This document shows positions 12,435 through 24,700 of a stretch of DNA of 64,000 nt, one piece after another. Under the pieces are notes generated by a model. The model worked only from the letters and a program-made list of their open reading frames with translations, made no database searches and was not told the origin of the DNA. The position numbers and the translations under genes are program-made. The first letter of the stretch is position 1. Each line of letters opens with the position of its first letter. Source of the DNA: Anaeramoeba flamelloides (taxonomy: Eukaryota > Metamonada > Anaeramoebidae); the NCBI GenBank assembly GCA_027625915.1, contig JANTQA010000057.1, forward strand, positions 4,960,001-5,024,000, read 5' to 3'.

Positions 12435-13532
12435 TTAATTAATTTTTTCATTTTCTTTTTTATTGTTATAATTTTTCTCATCAATTGCTGTATTGTTAGA
12501 ATTTGTATTTTCTATTTCAACCTTTTTTTCATGTTTACTTTGAATAGGTAAATTGTGAATTTCTTGTACTTTATTTTTCTTAACTGTTGTTTTTGCATCA
12601 GTTTCTACCTCTTCCTCTTCCTCTTCCTGCTTCTCTTTTTCTCTTTCTCTTTCTGTATCCTTTTCTTTTTCTTTTTCTTTTTCTGTTACTTTACCTTTCT
12701 CTTTTTCTTTATCTTTCTCATTTTCTGTTTTCTCAACAATTATTTCTTCTTTGTAGTGCTTTCTTAATTTTAAATTTCTTTTTTTTTCCTCAAGCTCCCT
12801 TTTCATTTGGGCGATTTTTTCTTCTAATTCTTTGATCTCCTTTTCTGTTTTTTTTTTTTGTTTTTGTGTTTTTTCAAAGCTTTTTTTATTCTGAACTGGT
12901 TGTTTTTCATTGTTTGTTTCATTTCCTTTTTTTGGATCTGAAAAGAATTTTTTGCTTGCTGAATCTATTCCTTTCACTAATGATTTGAATTTGATTTTCG
13001 AGTCAAGCTTTGGGAAAGTAAATTTGTTCTGGACAGAACTTTCAATTTCGAGACTATTTTTTGTTTGTTGACTTTGAAGTAATTGTTCGTTCAGTGCTTT
13101 TTCTTTTGATTTTTGAAAAGTCGCTAATTGTTTTTCAATTGTATTTAATTCAATTTTATTTAATTCTCGATCTAAATAACGCATTTTTGTGGAAATAATT
13201 CTTAGTCTTTGCGAGATCCTCGTTACACTTGAATTGATTCGTCTTAATTGTTTTAAATTTTGGCAGAATGTTTCCCATTCGTTTGTTGTGTTGTTACAAA
13301 CTACAGAAACTGACTCAATACAATTGTCAGTTTGATCGGCTTTTTTGGAAATTTGCATTGTGTAATGATGAAGCTTGTCCCACAAAACTGCATCAATTTT
13401 TTTAATTTGAAGATACTTACCAGAAATCGTTTCATCTTTATAAAGGGTTGGTGTCTGAAAAGTTATCTTCTTATTCTCTTCTGTTTGTTCGTAGTCGTTG
13501 TCTTCAGATGTTATTGGTTCATTGTTTGTCAT
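12435..13532 (-). CDS. Coiled-coil protein with K/E-rich tail, paralogue of the gene at 17896-18903
   Basis: Unrecognised protein of 365 residues, single exon, starting at ATG 13532 in an A-rich context. Residues about 45-135 form a helical block with two Trp exactly 35 residues apart (WDKLHH... and EWETF). The second half is a charged coiled coil (KEIKELEEKIAQMKRELEEK) followed by a low-complexity tail of K, E, D and T. The same Trp spacing and block order occur in the minus-strand gene at 17.9-18.9 kb, so I infer a paralogous pair. The helical block is loosely reminiscent of small BLOC/BORC-type subunits, but I cannot support that. Opposite-strand frames here are mirror images of the K/E tail. 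Confidence 0.85.
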   Translation of the reverse strand: MTNNEPITSEDNDYEQTEENKKITFQTPTLYKDETISGKYLQIKKIDAVLWDKLHHYTMQISKKADQTDNCIESVSVVCNNTTNEWETFCQNLKQLRRINSSVTRISQRLRIISTKMRYLDRELNKIELNTIEKQLATFQKSKEKALNEQLLQSQQTKNSLEIESSVQNKFTFPKLDSKIKFKSLVKGIDSASKKFFSDPKKGNETNNEKQPVQNKKSFEKTQKQKKKTEKEIKELEEKIAQMKRELEEKKRNLKLRKHYKEEIIVEKTENEKDKEKEKGKVTEKEKEKEKDTEREREKEKQEEEEEEVETDAKTTVKKNKVQEIHNLPIQSKHEKKVEIENTNSNNTAIDEKNYNNKKENEKIN

Positions 13533-14130
13533 TTAAATTGTTGAAAACAAAACTAGAAATTCGAAAAAACACGAAAATTTAAAAAAATGAAAAGTTCATC
13601 CTTTGAAAGAAAATTGGGTTAAAATAAAGATTAAAGAAATCGTTGGTATTGAAATAATTCTGGAAACTTTGAACGTTAATTAGATTCTTTGAAAAACAAA
13701 CTATCTATAATAATCAAACCCAAAGAAATTTTTTTATTACCCTTCCAACCAAAAAGTCAAATTTTACAATTTTTGAAAAATTTTAATTCGGCGGAAATTT
13801 CTAAAAAAAGATTTTTTGGTAGTCTTATGAGATAGTAAAAATTGAATCTGAGGAATATCGTTAATTGCTCTTTTGTGAAAAAAAAAAATGCACCTAAATT
13901 AATTCAGAGTTGAGTTTTTCATATTTTATATTTTTTTTTGAACATTTTTTTTCATTCATTTTTTGGTTTTATTAACAATTGTTTTTATATCTCCAAATGT
14001 AAAGACGGGTGCTTGAAATTAATCAAAAATAAAAAACCAAAAAATAAACCAGAGAAGGTGTGTTTTATATAAATCTTTTCTTTTTGAATATCAAAGAAGA
14101 AAGATCATTACTTCAATTAAATTTATTTAA
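13533..14130. repeat. 5' flank of the coiled-coil gene and dispersed repeat R1 (part)
   Basis: From about 13850 the sequence aligns with 44090-44330, sharing words such as 'ataaatcttttctttttgaa' and 'aagaaagatca'. The match breaks at the TTAA at 14127-14130 and resumes after 15069. Confidence 0.6.
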
Positions 14131-15065
14131 GGGACTAGTCTATATTAGTTTTAATTTTGACCAATAACTAAATAAGGAATCCTTATCTTGAAATATGTTT
14201 AAAATTGAAAATAGACAGGTTTTTTCAATGTTAGACCTTTTAGTTCTTGTTTTTTCCAAATTATACAATTCTGTCAAAAAAAGTGACTTTATAAAAATTT
14301 TTTTTGAAAAAAATTCTTTCAAGGAGGAGAATTTTTTGATTAATTTTGGATTTAATTATTTTCTCAAAAATAATATTTATTCTCATTTTTAAATACGAAA
14401 AAATAATTTAAAACTGGTGAATATATTCTCCTTCACTTCTGTTCATCTAACTTGACTCTATAAATAACTCAATTTGTTATATCAATAATTACTTTTTTAA
14501 AAAATAGTTCTTATTCTTTTCTTTGATTTTTTTTGACTCTGACAAAAACTTTTGGGATGGTAATTTGGGAACCCTTAAAAAAACTTCAAATTCAAAAAAA
14601 ACCAAAGAGTGTAAACTTAAAAAGTAGATCCATGAAAAAAAAGAATGGTACAATATAAAAATTGAAAATCTTTTAGAAAGAGTAATGCATATATTGTATA
14701 TTTTTTTCGAATCAAAAAATGTTTTCCTGCAAATCCAAAAAAAAACCTTTTCAGGTTTATTTTTCAAACTATTTTTTGTACTTATTCCACAAACATAACA
14801 AGGTTTTGCTTTCTTGCTCATATTTTTTTTTTATTTTTTGTATTTTTGCGAAAAGTTGAAAAAAACCAACTTTCAAAAATTTGAAAAAGTGCTAAAATTT
14901 TTTATTTCTATAAAAACAATAACTAAATTTAAGGAATGTTATTTAGCAAGATTTCATTAATAGACTAAGAATTTTTTCACTTTGATTTGAAATCTAAGTA
15001 ATTGGCAAAAAAAATTCAAAATCTCTATTAAATTTACCTAAAAAAATTTAATATAGACTATTCCC
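14131..15065. mobile_element. TTAA-flanked DNA element (935 bp) nested in repeat R1
   Basis: Terminal inverted repeats GGGACTAGTCTATATTA and the reverse of GGGAATAGTCTATATTA differ at one base. TTAA flanks both ends (14127-14130 and 15066-15069), which suggests a TTAA-targeting family of the piggyBac or Kolobok kind; a TA-targeting family one base further out is possible. The R1 copy at 44 kb lacks the insert and so shows an empty site. Inside, on the minus strand, a 110-codon frame (14821-14489) starts MSKKAKPCYVCGIS. This may be the remnant of a zinc-binding transposase N-terminus, but it is too short to tell. Confidence 0.75.
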
Positions 15066-15560
15066 TTAAATCAATAATGAAAAAAATTTTTCAAGGATAT
15101 TTTCCAAGATTTGTTTTCTTTTTCTTCTTAATTTGTATGAATCAAAATAATTTATTTCCTTGAATTTCCCCACCCCATTATTATTTATTATTTTTTTACA
15201 AATTATTTTTTTACAAATTTCCTTTCAAAATTCAATTTTCAAATATTATTATCAAAAACGAAAACAAAAAAATGGATATTCTTTTAAAGTTTATAGAAAA
15301 AAAAATATGAAAAATAAAAAAAAAACAGTAATATAAAAATCAACATCAAAGAAAAGTAAAAATTCAGATAAAAGTGAAATCATAATTCAAAGAATTATTC
15401 CAAGTTTTCAATTTAATCAAAAACAAATAATTATGAAATCAAACAAATTTTTTGAATAAATATATTTCTATGGAGAAAAATTCAAAAAATATACAATTTT
15501 TCTTTAACCAAATCTAAAATTAGTTGAATTAATTTGTAATTGGAATTAAAAATCATTTTG
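15066..15560. repeat. Dispersed repeat R1 (continuation after the insertion)
   Basis: This part aligns with 44340-44760 (words such as 'ctttttcttcttaatttgta', and 'tttattattttttta' followed by 'acaaat'). Together with 13850-14126 it forms one old repeat copy interrupted by the TTAA element. Confidence 0.6.
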
Positions 15561-16576
15561 AAATTTTATTAATAATTGAAATAATAATATTTTATACAAG
15601 AATTTTGAGAATAAAAGTTTTTCCATTCAGAATTAAAAAGATAACCCAGTTATAAAGAAGTATTTGTAGTAAAATTTATAGAAGATAATTAAGAAATAAA
15701 TGATTTTTAGTTATTTTTCTTGATTAATATTTTAATTTTAAATTGTATATCCTTAATTTTTTGACTATTTTTTAAACTTTAATGAATATAGAAAACCAGT
15801 ATAAATCCATATAAAAAAAAGAAAAATTATATATGATAATAGTTAACTAGAATTTGTATCAGAATTAAAATAATCAACAATTTTTGAATTAGAAAGTAAA
15901 TTTAAATTGTTTTTTATAAATTTTACTTATGTATTTGATATATTGATAATTTATTTTGAAAGGGATTATTGGAAAATGTAAAAAATATAATATTAAAGAT
16001 GGGGGGGGGGGGGGGGTAAAATTGTATAATAATAATAACATAAAATTCTAAAAAAATAATGAAAAAAATAATAATGAAAAATTATGACATCTTTCAAAAA
16101 GAAAATTATATTCTTTATTTTTGATGAGGAACTTGTTTAATTTATTTGAACGGTGGAGACAAAATTAGTGATTTCATAAAAATGTAAAATGATAATAGAG
16201 AGTAAAAGGATTGAAAAATTCATAAATAATCGTTCTTTTTAACTGAGATCATAAATTTCTTAAAATCAAATTCATTAACACAAACTGTAAAAAGTTTTTT
16301 TTTGTGTTTTTTTTTTGTTTTTTTAAATTAGTGTGACTTTTAATAATTATTGAGGATATGGGTGTGGTGAGGTATGGTGTGTATAACTTACATTGGTTCT
16401 GAATGTTTGTATAAAATCTTAATTTTATTACCCACTTTTAATATCTCAAAATGCTTAATAATTATGTATTATTTTTTTTATATATATTTTTTAATAAAAG
16501 TTTGGAAAAGAAGGATTTTAATTTTTTGTCTAATTAATTTAAAAACAAAAAAAAATAAATAAAGTATTAAATAATA
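15561..16576. other. Gene-free stretch with a 16-base poly-G run
   Basis: AT-rich throughout except for sixteen consecutive G at 16001-16016, the only long G run in the window. I see no gene. Confidence 0.8.
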
Positions 16577-16774
16577 CAGTCAGTTTCACTTTTAAGGCAC
16601 AAACTTTCAACGAAATTTAAGGCACAATAAAAATCTCAAATTAAGGCACAAAATTCAAATTCTAGTAAAAAATAATTGTAAAAAATAAATTTCCAAATTT
16701 TGTTCCTTAATTTGAGGTTTATATTGTGCCTTAAATTTCGTTGAAAGTTTGTGCCTTAAAAGTGAAACTGACTG
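16577..16774. mobile_element. CAGTCAG-family MITE, copy 1 (198 bp)
   Basis: A nearly complete palindrome bounded by CAGTCAGTTTCACTTTTAAG and its reverse, with TA on both sides (16575-16576 and 16775-16776). A CAGT start and TA target are typical of Tc1/mariner relatives. No coding capacity. Two other copies are at 20784-20979 and 27826-28018. Confidence 0.88.
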
Positions 16775-16776
16775 TA

Positions 16777-17895
16777 TTTATTTTGATTATTTTTATCAGT
16801 TTTATTTGTTGTTTGTTTTTTTTTATTATTATTTTATAGTAGTATATTTATAATATTTCTTCTATTTAGGAAAAATGATTTTAGATAAAAGTTTTTTTTT
16901 TTTTTTTTTTGGATTTCTGTGAAAAGATGATGAAAATGTATATAATAAAAGTTATCTGATTGAAATTTTTTAAAGGTAATTAATATAAATATTATCATTT
17001 TAAGTGGGTTTTAATAGAAATTTTTTTCAGATGTTTTTTTTAATAAAACTAAAAATATAATAAAATAATGATAGAAAGTAATAATTGTAAAAAAACACTA
17101 GAGAAAAAATTTCAAGCATATTAGCTTTTTTTATTTATGTCTTTATTCTATATAGATGTACAAAGTATGATATTTACCATGTAACTAGTATTTTTATTTT
17201 ATTTTATTTTATTTCGTGTTAGGGGTTAAATTTGAACTCTTTTTTGAAATTATAATTTTTCTATAGAGTTTTTTAACACTAATTTATTATTTAGGTTTAA
17301 TCTCCAATTTAATTGAATTTTTTTCAATTTCTAATGATAAATTCCAATATATATTTTAATATTTAACTTCATTTTATAACTACAAAAGTTATTTATTAAA
17401 GGTTGGTTTTGTTCAAGATTTACTTGTATCCTTTTCTTTATAATTATTATAATTTATTTAACAGAAAAACTTATATCCAATACTGTATAAATATGACAAA
17501 TTTTCAATACAGGATCTTCTCCAGATTGTTGCCTTTTATAAATGTAATCCATAAATTTTACTCGCTGTTGCTTTTAAACAGACAATTGTATTTTTGTCAT
17601 TTCACGTAAAAACAAATTTAGTTTAAAAACCTCTTAAACAAAAGAACCCCAGAAACACGTAACTTGAATGGAATTGTAATAAAAACATAATAGGAAAGTT
17701 GCTTTTGTGTTTAAATCTTTATTAAAATTATTGAGAAAAATAGACTGAGGATAAAAAATGGAAAAAATAAAAAGTAATAATGTAATTTTAAAAGTAGTCA
17801 ATATTCTAAAAAAGGTTTTGCATTTGAAAAACCCAAGTGCCCTGAATTAATCTTAATCTTTAAATTAATTTTTGAATAAATGTTGAAATATTTTC
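16777..17895. other. Gene-free AT-rich stretch
   Basis: Contains T-runs and a short TTTTA tandem near 17191. The open frames are short and low in complexity. I see no supported feature. Confidence 0.4.
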
Positions 17896-18903
17896 TTATT
17901 TCCAAACATAATTTCCTGAATTTCTTCTTGCAATTTTTTGAAATTCAGATGCCCATTTTTTCATTACAGGTTCATCTACTTCATCATCACTTGAATTAGA
18001 GAAGTAACAACTCATCATTTTTCTTTTTAATTTTTTCTCCTTCTTTTTCTTTATTGTCTTTTGTTTCTTGTTTTTGGTTGTCTGTCAACTGTTTTGTTTC
18101 CTTTTCTTTTTCATCTACGGAAAGCTCTTTTTTCATCATTTCAATTTTTTTTTGTAATCTTGCCAGTTTTTCTAATTTTTTTTTTCTTTTTTGCTCCTCT
18201 GTTTCTTCACTTTGATTTTTGGTTTGTGGTTGTTTTTGCTTTTGCTTTTGTTTTGGGTTTTTTTTTTCTTCTTGTTCTTGTTCTTTGTCCTTTTTTATCT
18301 TGAAACGATCTTTTTTTTTTTTGTTTTTTGTTTTGGTCTTTGATCCTTTTTTTCTTTTTTCTTTCTCTTTTGTTTTCATCCCGTCTTCTGTTTGTTTTTG
18401 CAGTTCTTGTTTGTTTTGCTGTTCATTTTGTTTCTTGTTTTTTTCGTTTTGTTTTTTCTTGTTAGTTGTCATTATTTTTGGATTTTTTTTTTTTTTTTTT
18501 TTTTTTTTTGGTTTTTTTCTTTTCTTATCAAGATTTTTAAGGACGCTTTTTTTTGTGTTGTACGGATCTCTTCTTCTGTTTGATCAAGAGAAAGAGCTTG
18601 GTACATTTGTTCCAAATAATTGCTTTTCTTTAAGACATTTTTTAATAGCAGATTGCAAGTCTCTATTCTTTTCGAAAATTTTTTAATACTAGCCAGTTCG
18701 CTATGAAATTCAATCCAGTTGTGTCGTGTTTTGTTTGTTTGTTGATGTAAAACTTGAACTTGGTCCGCAACGAAATCACATTTTAATGCAATATCCTTTG
18801 TGTTATTATTAACTTCTCGCCATTGTTTTATCTCATGAGTTTGAAGTTCACCAAATGGATCGCTTGGCTTTGTTTCTTTTGGTTCTTTTTTTGTTTTGCT
18901 CAT
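17896..18903 (-). CDS. Coiled-coil protein, paralogue of 12435-13532, frame broken at A-runs
   Basis: Unrecognised protein starting at ATG 18903 (MSKTKKEPKE). Two Trp 35 residues apart (QWREV... and HNWIEF) in a helical block match the gene at 12.4-13.5 kb, again followed by a K/E/Q-rich coiled tail. The frame is interrupted at a run of 27 A's (18483-18509 on the plus strand), where the open frame passes to one that continues to 17996. Near 18000-18085 a third frame takes over for a further stretch (SCYFSNSSDDEVDEP... to VWK) ending in TAA at 17896-17898. Long A-runs are prone to sequencing or assembly slips, so I read this as one gene of about 330 residues. A decaying pseudogene is the alternative. 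Confidence 0.6.
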
Positions 18904-20614
18904 AAAAATTAAAAAGTAATAAACTCCAAAATCAAACAAAAACGAAGTTGCGTTGATGTGGGTGGATACAGAGTTGTAAGGAAAAATAAAAAAATGTCAA
19001 GTTTCACATTAAAAATTCTTCAACAATTTTTGGATGATATTGGATTGTTTTTAATCTAGTACATTATTTTATCCTTGAATTCATTCTTATTTCCTTTTTT
19101 TTTTCTCTAATCAAGACAATGGTTCACAACTGAATAATTTTCAAAAATTTAGCAACTATTCACCAAAAAAATTTGTTTGTCTAAATATATCACAATAGAA
19201 TTTATTGTTTGTAAAGTTGAAAATTCACTATAAAATAAAAATATCAAGACAATCCTATATATTATTCAAAATTTTATATTCAAAAATGTTATTTGTAAAA
19301 ATTGAATTTTTTATATTCACTTTTTTTAAAAAGTTCACAAATTCAATTTTTTTTTTCTTATTTTGAAGGGAGGAAACAAATTTCCACTTATCACCTAGTT
19401 GAGGTTTTTTTTTTTTTTGGGAAATAAACTGAAAATTAAAGAAATTCCTGATAATTTCTTAAAATCAAAAAAAAACATGGAACTTTATTACAATTAACAA
19501 CACTGAACTTCATTTATCTACTCTTCCCTCCTTTCTAAATTTTTGTTTTAATATTTCAATGAGAATCATTATTTTCTTTAACCTTTGCAGCTTACAAATT
19601 AAATATTGGATTTTTATTTTGAATAATATCGAAAAGATATAATACATTGCTTTATTATTTTTTTTAATTTCGATTAAATCATTAATCAAAAATTTCTAAT
19701 TTTTTACTTATTATTGAAATCCCAAAAAAAAAAAAAACAAAAAAAAAAACTTTCGATATCCTTGTCTATTTCTAAATCATATCAAGCATGTATATTGACA
19801 ATTCCCAAATTCATATTTCAGAACAAATTGGTAAAAAACTCAATTGTTATCAATCTATAAAAATCAAAAAAAAAAAAAAAAACCTAAATAACAAACAACT
19901 GGTATTCAAAAATAACGGCTTTACTCCCTTTTTTAGATATTTTTATCTTAACTTTAGTAGATGAAATCTATAAATTAATATACATATTATCAATCCAGGT
20001 TTTCATTATTGTTTCATTTCGAATTAACTCTATTTGTTTATATTTAAATTATATTGAAAAACTATTTTGTTGAAAGATAAATAATAAACAAGAAAATTTA
20101 GTTTATTTTTTCTTAAGTTAAGAGTATCTTGAAACAACTAATTTTTTTATTATTTTTTGCTGATAATATTAATTTATTTACATGTCAAAGAACAAATTTA
20201 TAATTCACAGAAAATAATTATTTTAATAATAATTTTTATATATCATAGAAATAGCGGAAACATGTTGTGATATTAAAAAAAAAAAAAAAGAAATAAAAAC
20301 AAATCTTTTGTTTTCTATTACATTTACCATTTATAAGGGATATTTCTGATGTTCAATATTGTGGATTTAATTTTAATATTAAAAGAAATTTATAAAAAAA
20401 ATAATTGAATATAAAATTATTATTGTTTAAATTACCTTTCAATTTTAGTCCAAAGTTGTAATTCATCGTGAAAACTATATAAAATAAATCTAAAATAAAT
20501 CAGGGTGGAAAGAATAATAATATAATTACATCATATTTTGAATTTTTTTCAATTACCAATTCATTCTTTGAAAAAATATAAATCAAATAAGAATAAAATA
20601 TTTGTAGATTTAAT

Positions 20615-20653
<39 letters not shown>

Positions 20654-20783
20654 TATTTTAGGAAATAATATAAAAAAATATTAAGATTATGCACTTATGT
20701 AAATATGTATGTTGTAAAAAATAGAATTTTTCAAATTTTCAAGATAAATAAAGAGTTAGACACATTTATATAAATTTTGATAA
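18904..20783. other. Gene-free AT-rich stretch
   Basis: Holds poly-A/T tracts and an (AT)n run at about 20622-20650. I see no gene or element with defined ends. Confidence 0.5.
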
Positions 20784-20979
20784 CAGTCAGCACAACTTTT
20801 AAGTTACAAACTTTCAAAAAAATTTAAGGTACAAAAATTAATTCAAATTAAGGCACAAAATTCAAATTCTAGCAAAATTATTGGTGTAAAAAAAAATTCC
20901 GAAAAATGTGCCTTAATTTGAGATTTTTTTGTACCTTAAATTTCGTTGAAATTTGGTGCCTTAAAAGTTGTGCCGACTG
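20784..20979. mobile_element. CAGTCAG-family MITE, copy 2 (196 bp)
   Basis: Same palindromic family as 16577-16774, with more mismatches. The ends read CAGTCAGCACAACTTTTAAG and the reverse of CAGTCGGCACAACTTTTAAG. TA follows the right end; the left flank has drifted. Confidence 0.8.
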
Positions 20980-20981
20980 TA

Positions 20982-21795
20982 TAACATTTAAAAAAAAAAC
21001 CTCTGAGTCACACTTTTTTTTTTTTTATTCTAAAAATAAAATTTTTAAATAGATCATTTCAAAAATATAATAACTGTTAGATAATTTAAAAATATTCATC
21101 TAATTAACGTTTGTTACTCCTTGATTTTTTTTTCAATGGTCAAAGTGAATCATTCAACAATTTGAATGGGTGGGTGAATTATACCACTCATTCCTATTTC
21201 ATAAAGATAAATTCAATTCTGAAAAATATTTTTGTGGTACAATAATTTCATTCTTTATAATGAAATATCTGTTGAGAATACTGGAATTTTAATGATTTCA
21301 TAAATATTTTCTCTATGTGAAACCTCAAAAACATGACTGTGATTTGTTATATAAATTTAATAAAATACTTTAAAATAAAGACAAAAAATTGTTGACAATA
21401 GTAATTTCATGTATAGAGCTCAATTTGATAGTTTTAAATCAAAAATTTTATTTGAAAATTTTCAAAATTTAAAAAAAAAAAAAATCAATTTTTTTATAGA
21501 TACAACCCCCTCAAGATTAAAAAAAATAATTAAATTATAGCTCCAAAAAAAAAAAAATAAATAAATTATAGCTCCAAAAAAAAAAAAATAAATAAAACAA
21601 TTTATGATTAAAATAAAATCAACAAAAAATAAAAATAAAAATAAAAATGTTATTAATTATTGTTAGACAATAAATCATGATTTGATCCCTAGTAAATTCA
21701 TAAAAGGGGTGTAATATAATAGATTTTTCATACACCATCTGATAAAAATGGTATATCAATCATAATAAAAATGGAAAAAAAAATAAAATAATTAA
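20982..21795. repeat. Kinesin 3' flank with a 31-bp tandem repeat
   Basis: The unit 'attatagctcc' plus an A-run and 'taaataa' occurs twice in tandem at about 21531-21595. The rest is AT-rich. Confidence 0.7.
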
Positions 21796-24700
21796 TTAGT
21801 TGTTTTTTTGCTTAAGTAGGTTATTTTTATTTTTGATCCTACTTTTGGTTTTAGTTAATTTTTTTGAGGTGTTTCTTGAAGTAAGATTTTTTTTTTTTTT
21901 CAAGGTTCTATTTTGAAGAACATTTTCTTTGTTTGAGATTTTTGATGCTAGTTTGGATTTATAACTAGTAGCTTTTTTCTTTTTCTTTTCACTTTGTAAC
22001 TGCCTTAATTTCCTCTTGGTGGTTTGGGAGGTTTTCTTTTTATTTGTCAATTGCAAATACTTTGAATTTTGTTTTAATTCGATTTCAGGTGTTTTTATTT
22101 CGATCTTTTCGGTGGGTTGATTCTCATGATCAATGCTGTCACTGCTGCTATAATCGTTCTCATTGCTGTCGCTGGTCTCTAAAAAAAAAGAACGGGGCTT
22201 GTGCTTGGTTAACTTTAAATTTTTCATAATTTTGTCAAAATCACTTTTTTCAACAGTATTTTTCTGTGGTGTGTTGCCCGAGGGGTGGTAAATTTTTAAT
22301 TGCAATTGGGATGCAAGATCGTTTCCGAGTTGATTAATTGAAGAGATCAATTCCAATGAGTGTAATTTCGATGATTCCTTCTGTTCTTTGACTAAGTTGT
22401 CTGAATTGGTAATGTCTTTGTCGATCGATTCCAAATGTGTTTGCAATTGCAATTGGCTGCTTTGGGACAATTGCACGATACCCTGGGAATTGGTTATTAA
22501 TTCCGAGGTCTTTTTATTGTGGCTTTTAGAGAGGTGCTCCAATTTATCGTTTTCTTGGTTGGATAAGGTGACTAAATTTTGATTGTGATCTTTTAAATTT
22601 TGAGAGATTTCGTTCGTGAAATTGGTAAAAACCTTTTTCGAGGTAACTGTGCTTTCGTTTATACAGTCCTGTAAATTATTTTCAATTTTTTTTAAATTTT
22701 TGTCCAAAGATCGTTGGTTTATTTTGCAATCCTGTAATAATTTTTGTAAATTATTTTTATTTTTCTTTTGGAATTTTTTGATGTTTGTGGTAAATGTTTT
22801 GAGTTTTTTTTCATTTCGATTGAATTTTTTGCTGATCCTTGTTGTTTCCGTTTCGAATTGTGTTTGGTTTTCTTCAAATAAATTATTGACAATATTTTTG
22901 ATTTGTTCAACTAATTTGTTTTGTAGTTTGGCATTTTCCTCCTCAATGTTTTGCTTATAATCGTCAAGCAATGTCTTTGTTTGATTTTCCTTTTTATTTG
23001 AATGGGTTTCAAAGGCCTTAAAATGGAAATCCAATGAATCGAAATTTAAATTTTGATTTTTGTTGTAATTATCAATCAATTGGAAATTGTTTTCAATTGT
23101 TTCCTTTAATATATTTTCAAAGGTGCTTTTTAGGTTTGACTGCTTTTGGATAATTTGGTTCAATTGCCTTTGGATGAGTGTACATTTTTCTTCAATTTGC
23201 TCATTGATAACAAGAAACGACCCCTTGAAATTTTTTGATAGCTTGTCAAGGTTGATTGATAATTTGTCTTGACTGACGTCCTGGAATAATGTTTGATAGC
23301 TCTCGGATAATGTGTTTAATTGGTTCACGGATTTCGAGATACTTGAGAGTTCTTTATTATTTAAGTCGATAAAGGAATCAAGGTGTTCTTCGATTTTATT
23401 GAAATTCTTAATTTGCGTGCCTTGGTGCGTGGAGATATCCTCATTGATCTTCTCTAATTGGCCACTGATTTTCACTTTGAATTGCTTCAAATTCTTTTTA
23501 TTTAATTGGAACAGGGTTTTTTGCGTTTCAATTTTTGTAAACAATTGATCGTTTTGGTCGTGAAGGAGGTTGTTTTTTTCAACTAAAGACTTGACCATGT
23601 CGAGAGTCAATTTCTCGTTTTTTGCCATTTTTTTGAGTTGGCTTGCCAATTGCTCCTTCTTTTCTTTCGCCTTATTGATTTCTTCTTTTAATTTCACATT
23701 TTCGTTTTTCTGTTGCTGTAAAAAATTCCGAAATTCTTGCTCGCTTTCTTTATATTTCTTCTTCTCCTTTTCCATGTGCTCATGGATTTCGCTGATCCCG
23801 TTCTTCTTCCTTAACAAGATCAATTCTTCCTTCAATTGTTCATTTTCATTTTTGAGTTTCACGATCAGTGTGTTCTTGGTGACCTTTTGGTTGACGATGG
23901 GCTTGTTTTTGATCTTTTTCGCATTCTTTGCATAGTCCAGGCTGCTGAGCGTCTCTTCGATGTTGCCCGAGGATGGAGAAATGTTTGTGATTATGCACGT
24001 CTTTGTCTTGCCCCCGAGCGAGTCTTGCAAGATCCTCGTCAGTTTGGAATCGCGGTAGGGGATATACTTTTGCTTCTGAACCAAGTTGTGGATCACCCTC
24101 CCGAGGGTGAGTAGCGATTGGTTGATTTTCCCCGCTTCCTTTTGCTGTTGGTTTTTGGCCCCACTTTTCTTGATGTTTTCAGAGCCCGCTAAATCGACAA
24201 AATTCAACTTCCCACATTTCACAACTTCAATCCCGTTTTTGCTCACAGTCTTGGTGCGAATGTTGAACGTGAAAATCGTATGTGATCGGGATGAATTCTT
24301 ATTCATTTCCGTTTTGGCAGTCTTTCGATACGAGATTGCTTCAAATAAAATGTCTTCAATGTCTTTTAAATTGTTGATTTCAATTTCTTTCAATCCGTTG
24401 ATTATGATACCACCATTTGCCTTGTCGTCATAAATCTTTAATAAATTGTGATTTGTTTGTTTTGTTTGTTGATTCTTTGTTTCTTTTTCTTTTCCTTTTC
24501 CTTTTCCTTTTCCTTTTTTTTGCGAAAAGCTGATCAGATCGTTGATTTCTTCATTATACAACTCGACCAAGGATGATTTGATTTGAAAATCTATCCCTTC
24601 AGTTTTTAATTCTTGTAATAAAAAGGCGACAGATCTTGGAATTAAGCCTGCTGTTTTTTTTTTGAACCACGGTACTTTTTGTTTGTTTTCAGATTTCTTA

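Noticed and set aside
12555-12835. Phe/Leu-rich plus-strand frames opposite the K/E-rich gene tail
   Set aside because: Mirror of AAA/GAA codons on the minus strand; TTT/CTT runs carry no independent protein signal.
16374-17609. Short plus-strand frames near 16.4 and 17.4 kb
   Set aside because: Rich in Ile, Leu, Phe and Tyr as expected from random AT-rich DNA; no motif.
18061-18686. Plus-strand Phe/Cys-rich frames up to 155 codons
   Set aside because: Antisense of the coiled-coil gene's Lys/Gln codons and a poly-T tract.
22616-24433. Several plus-strand frames of 60-120 codons across the kinesin gene
   Set aside because: Shadows of the kinesin coding sequence, which has strong motif evidence on the minus strand.
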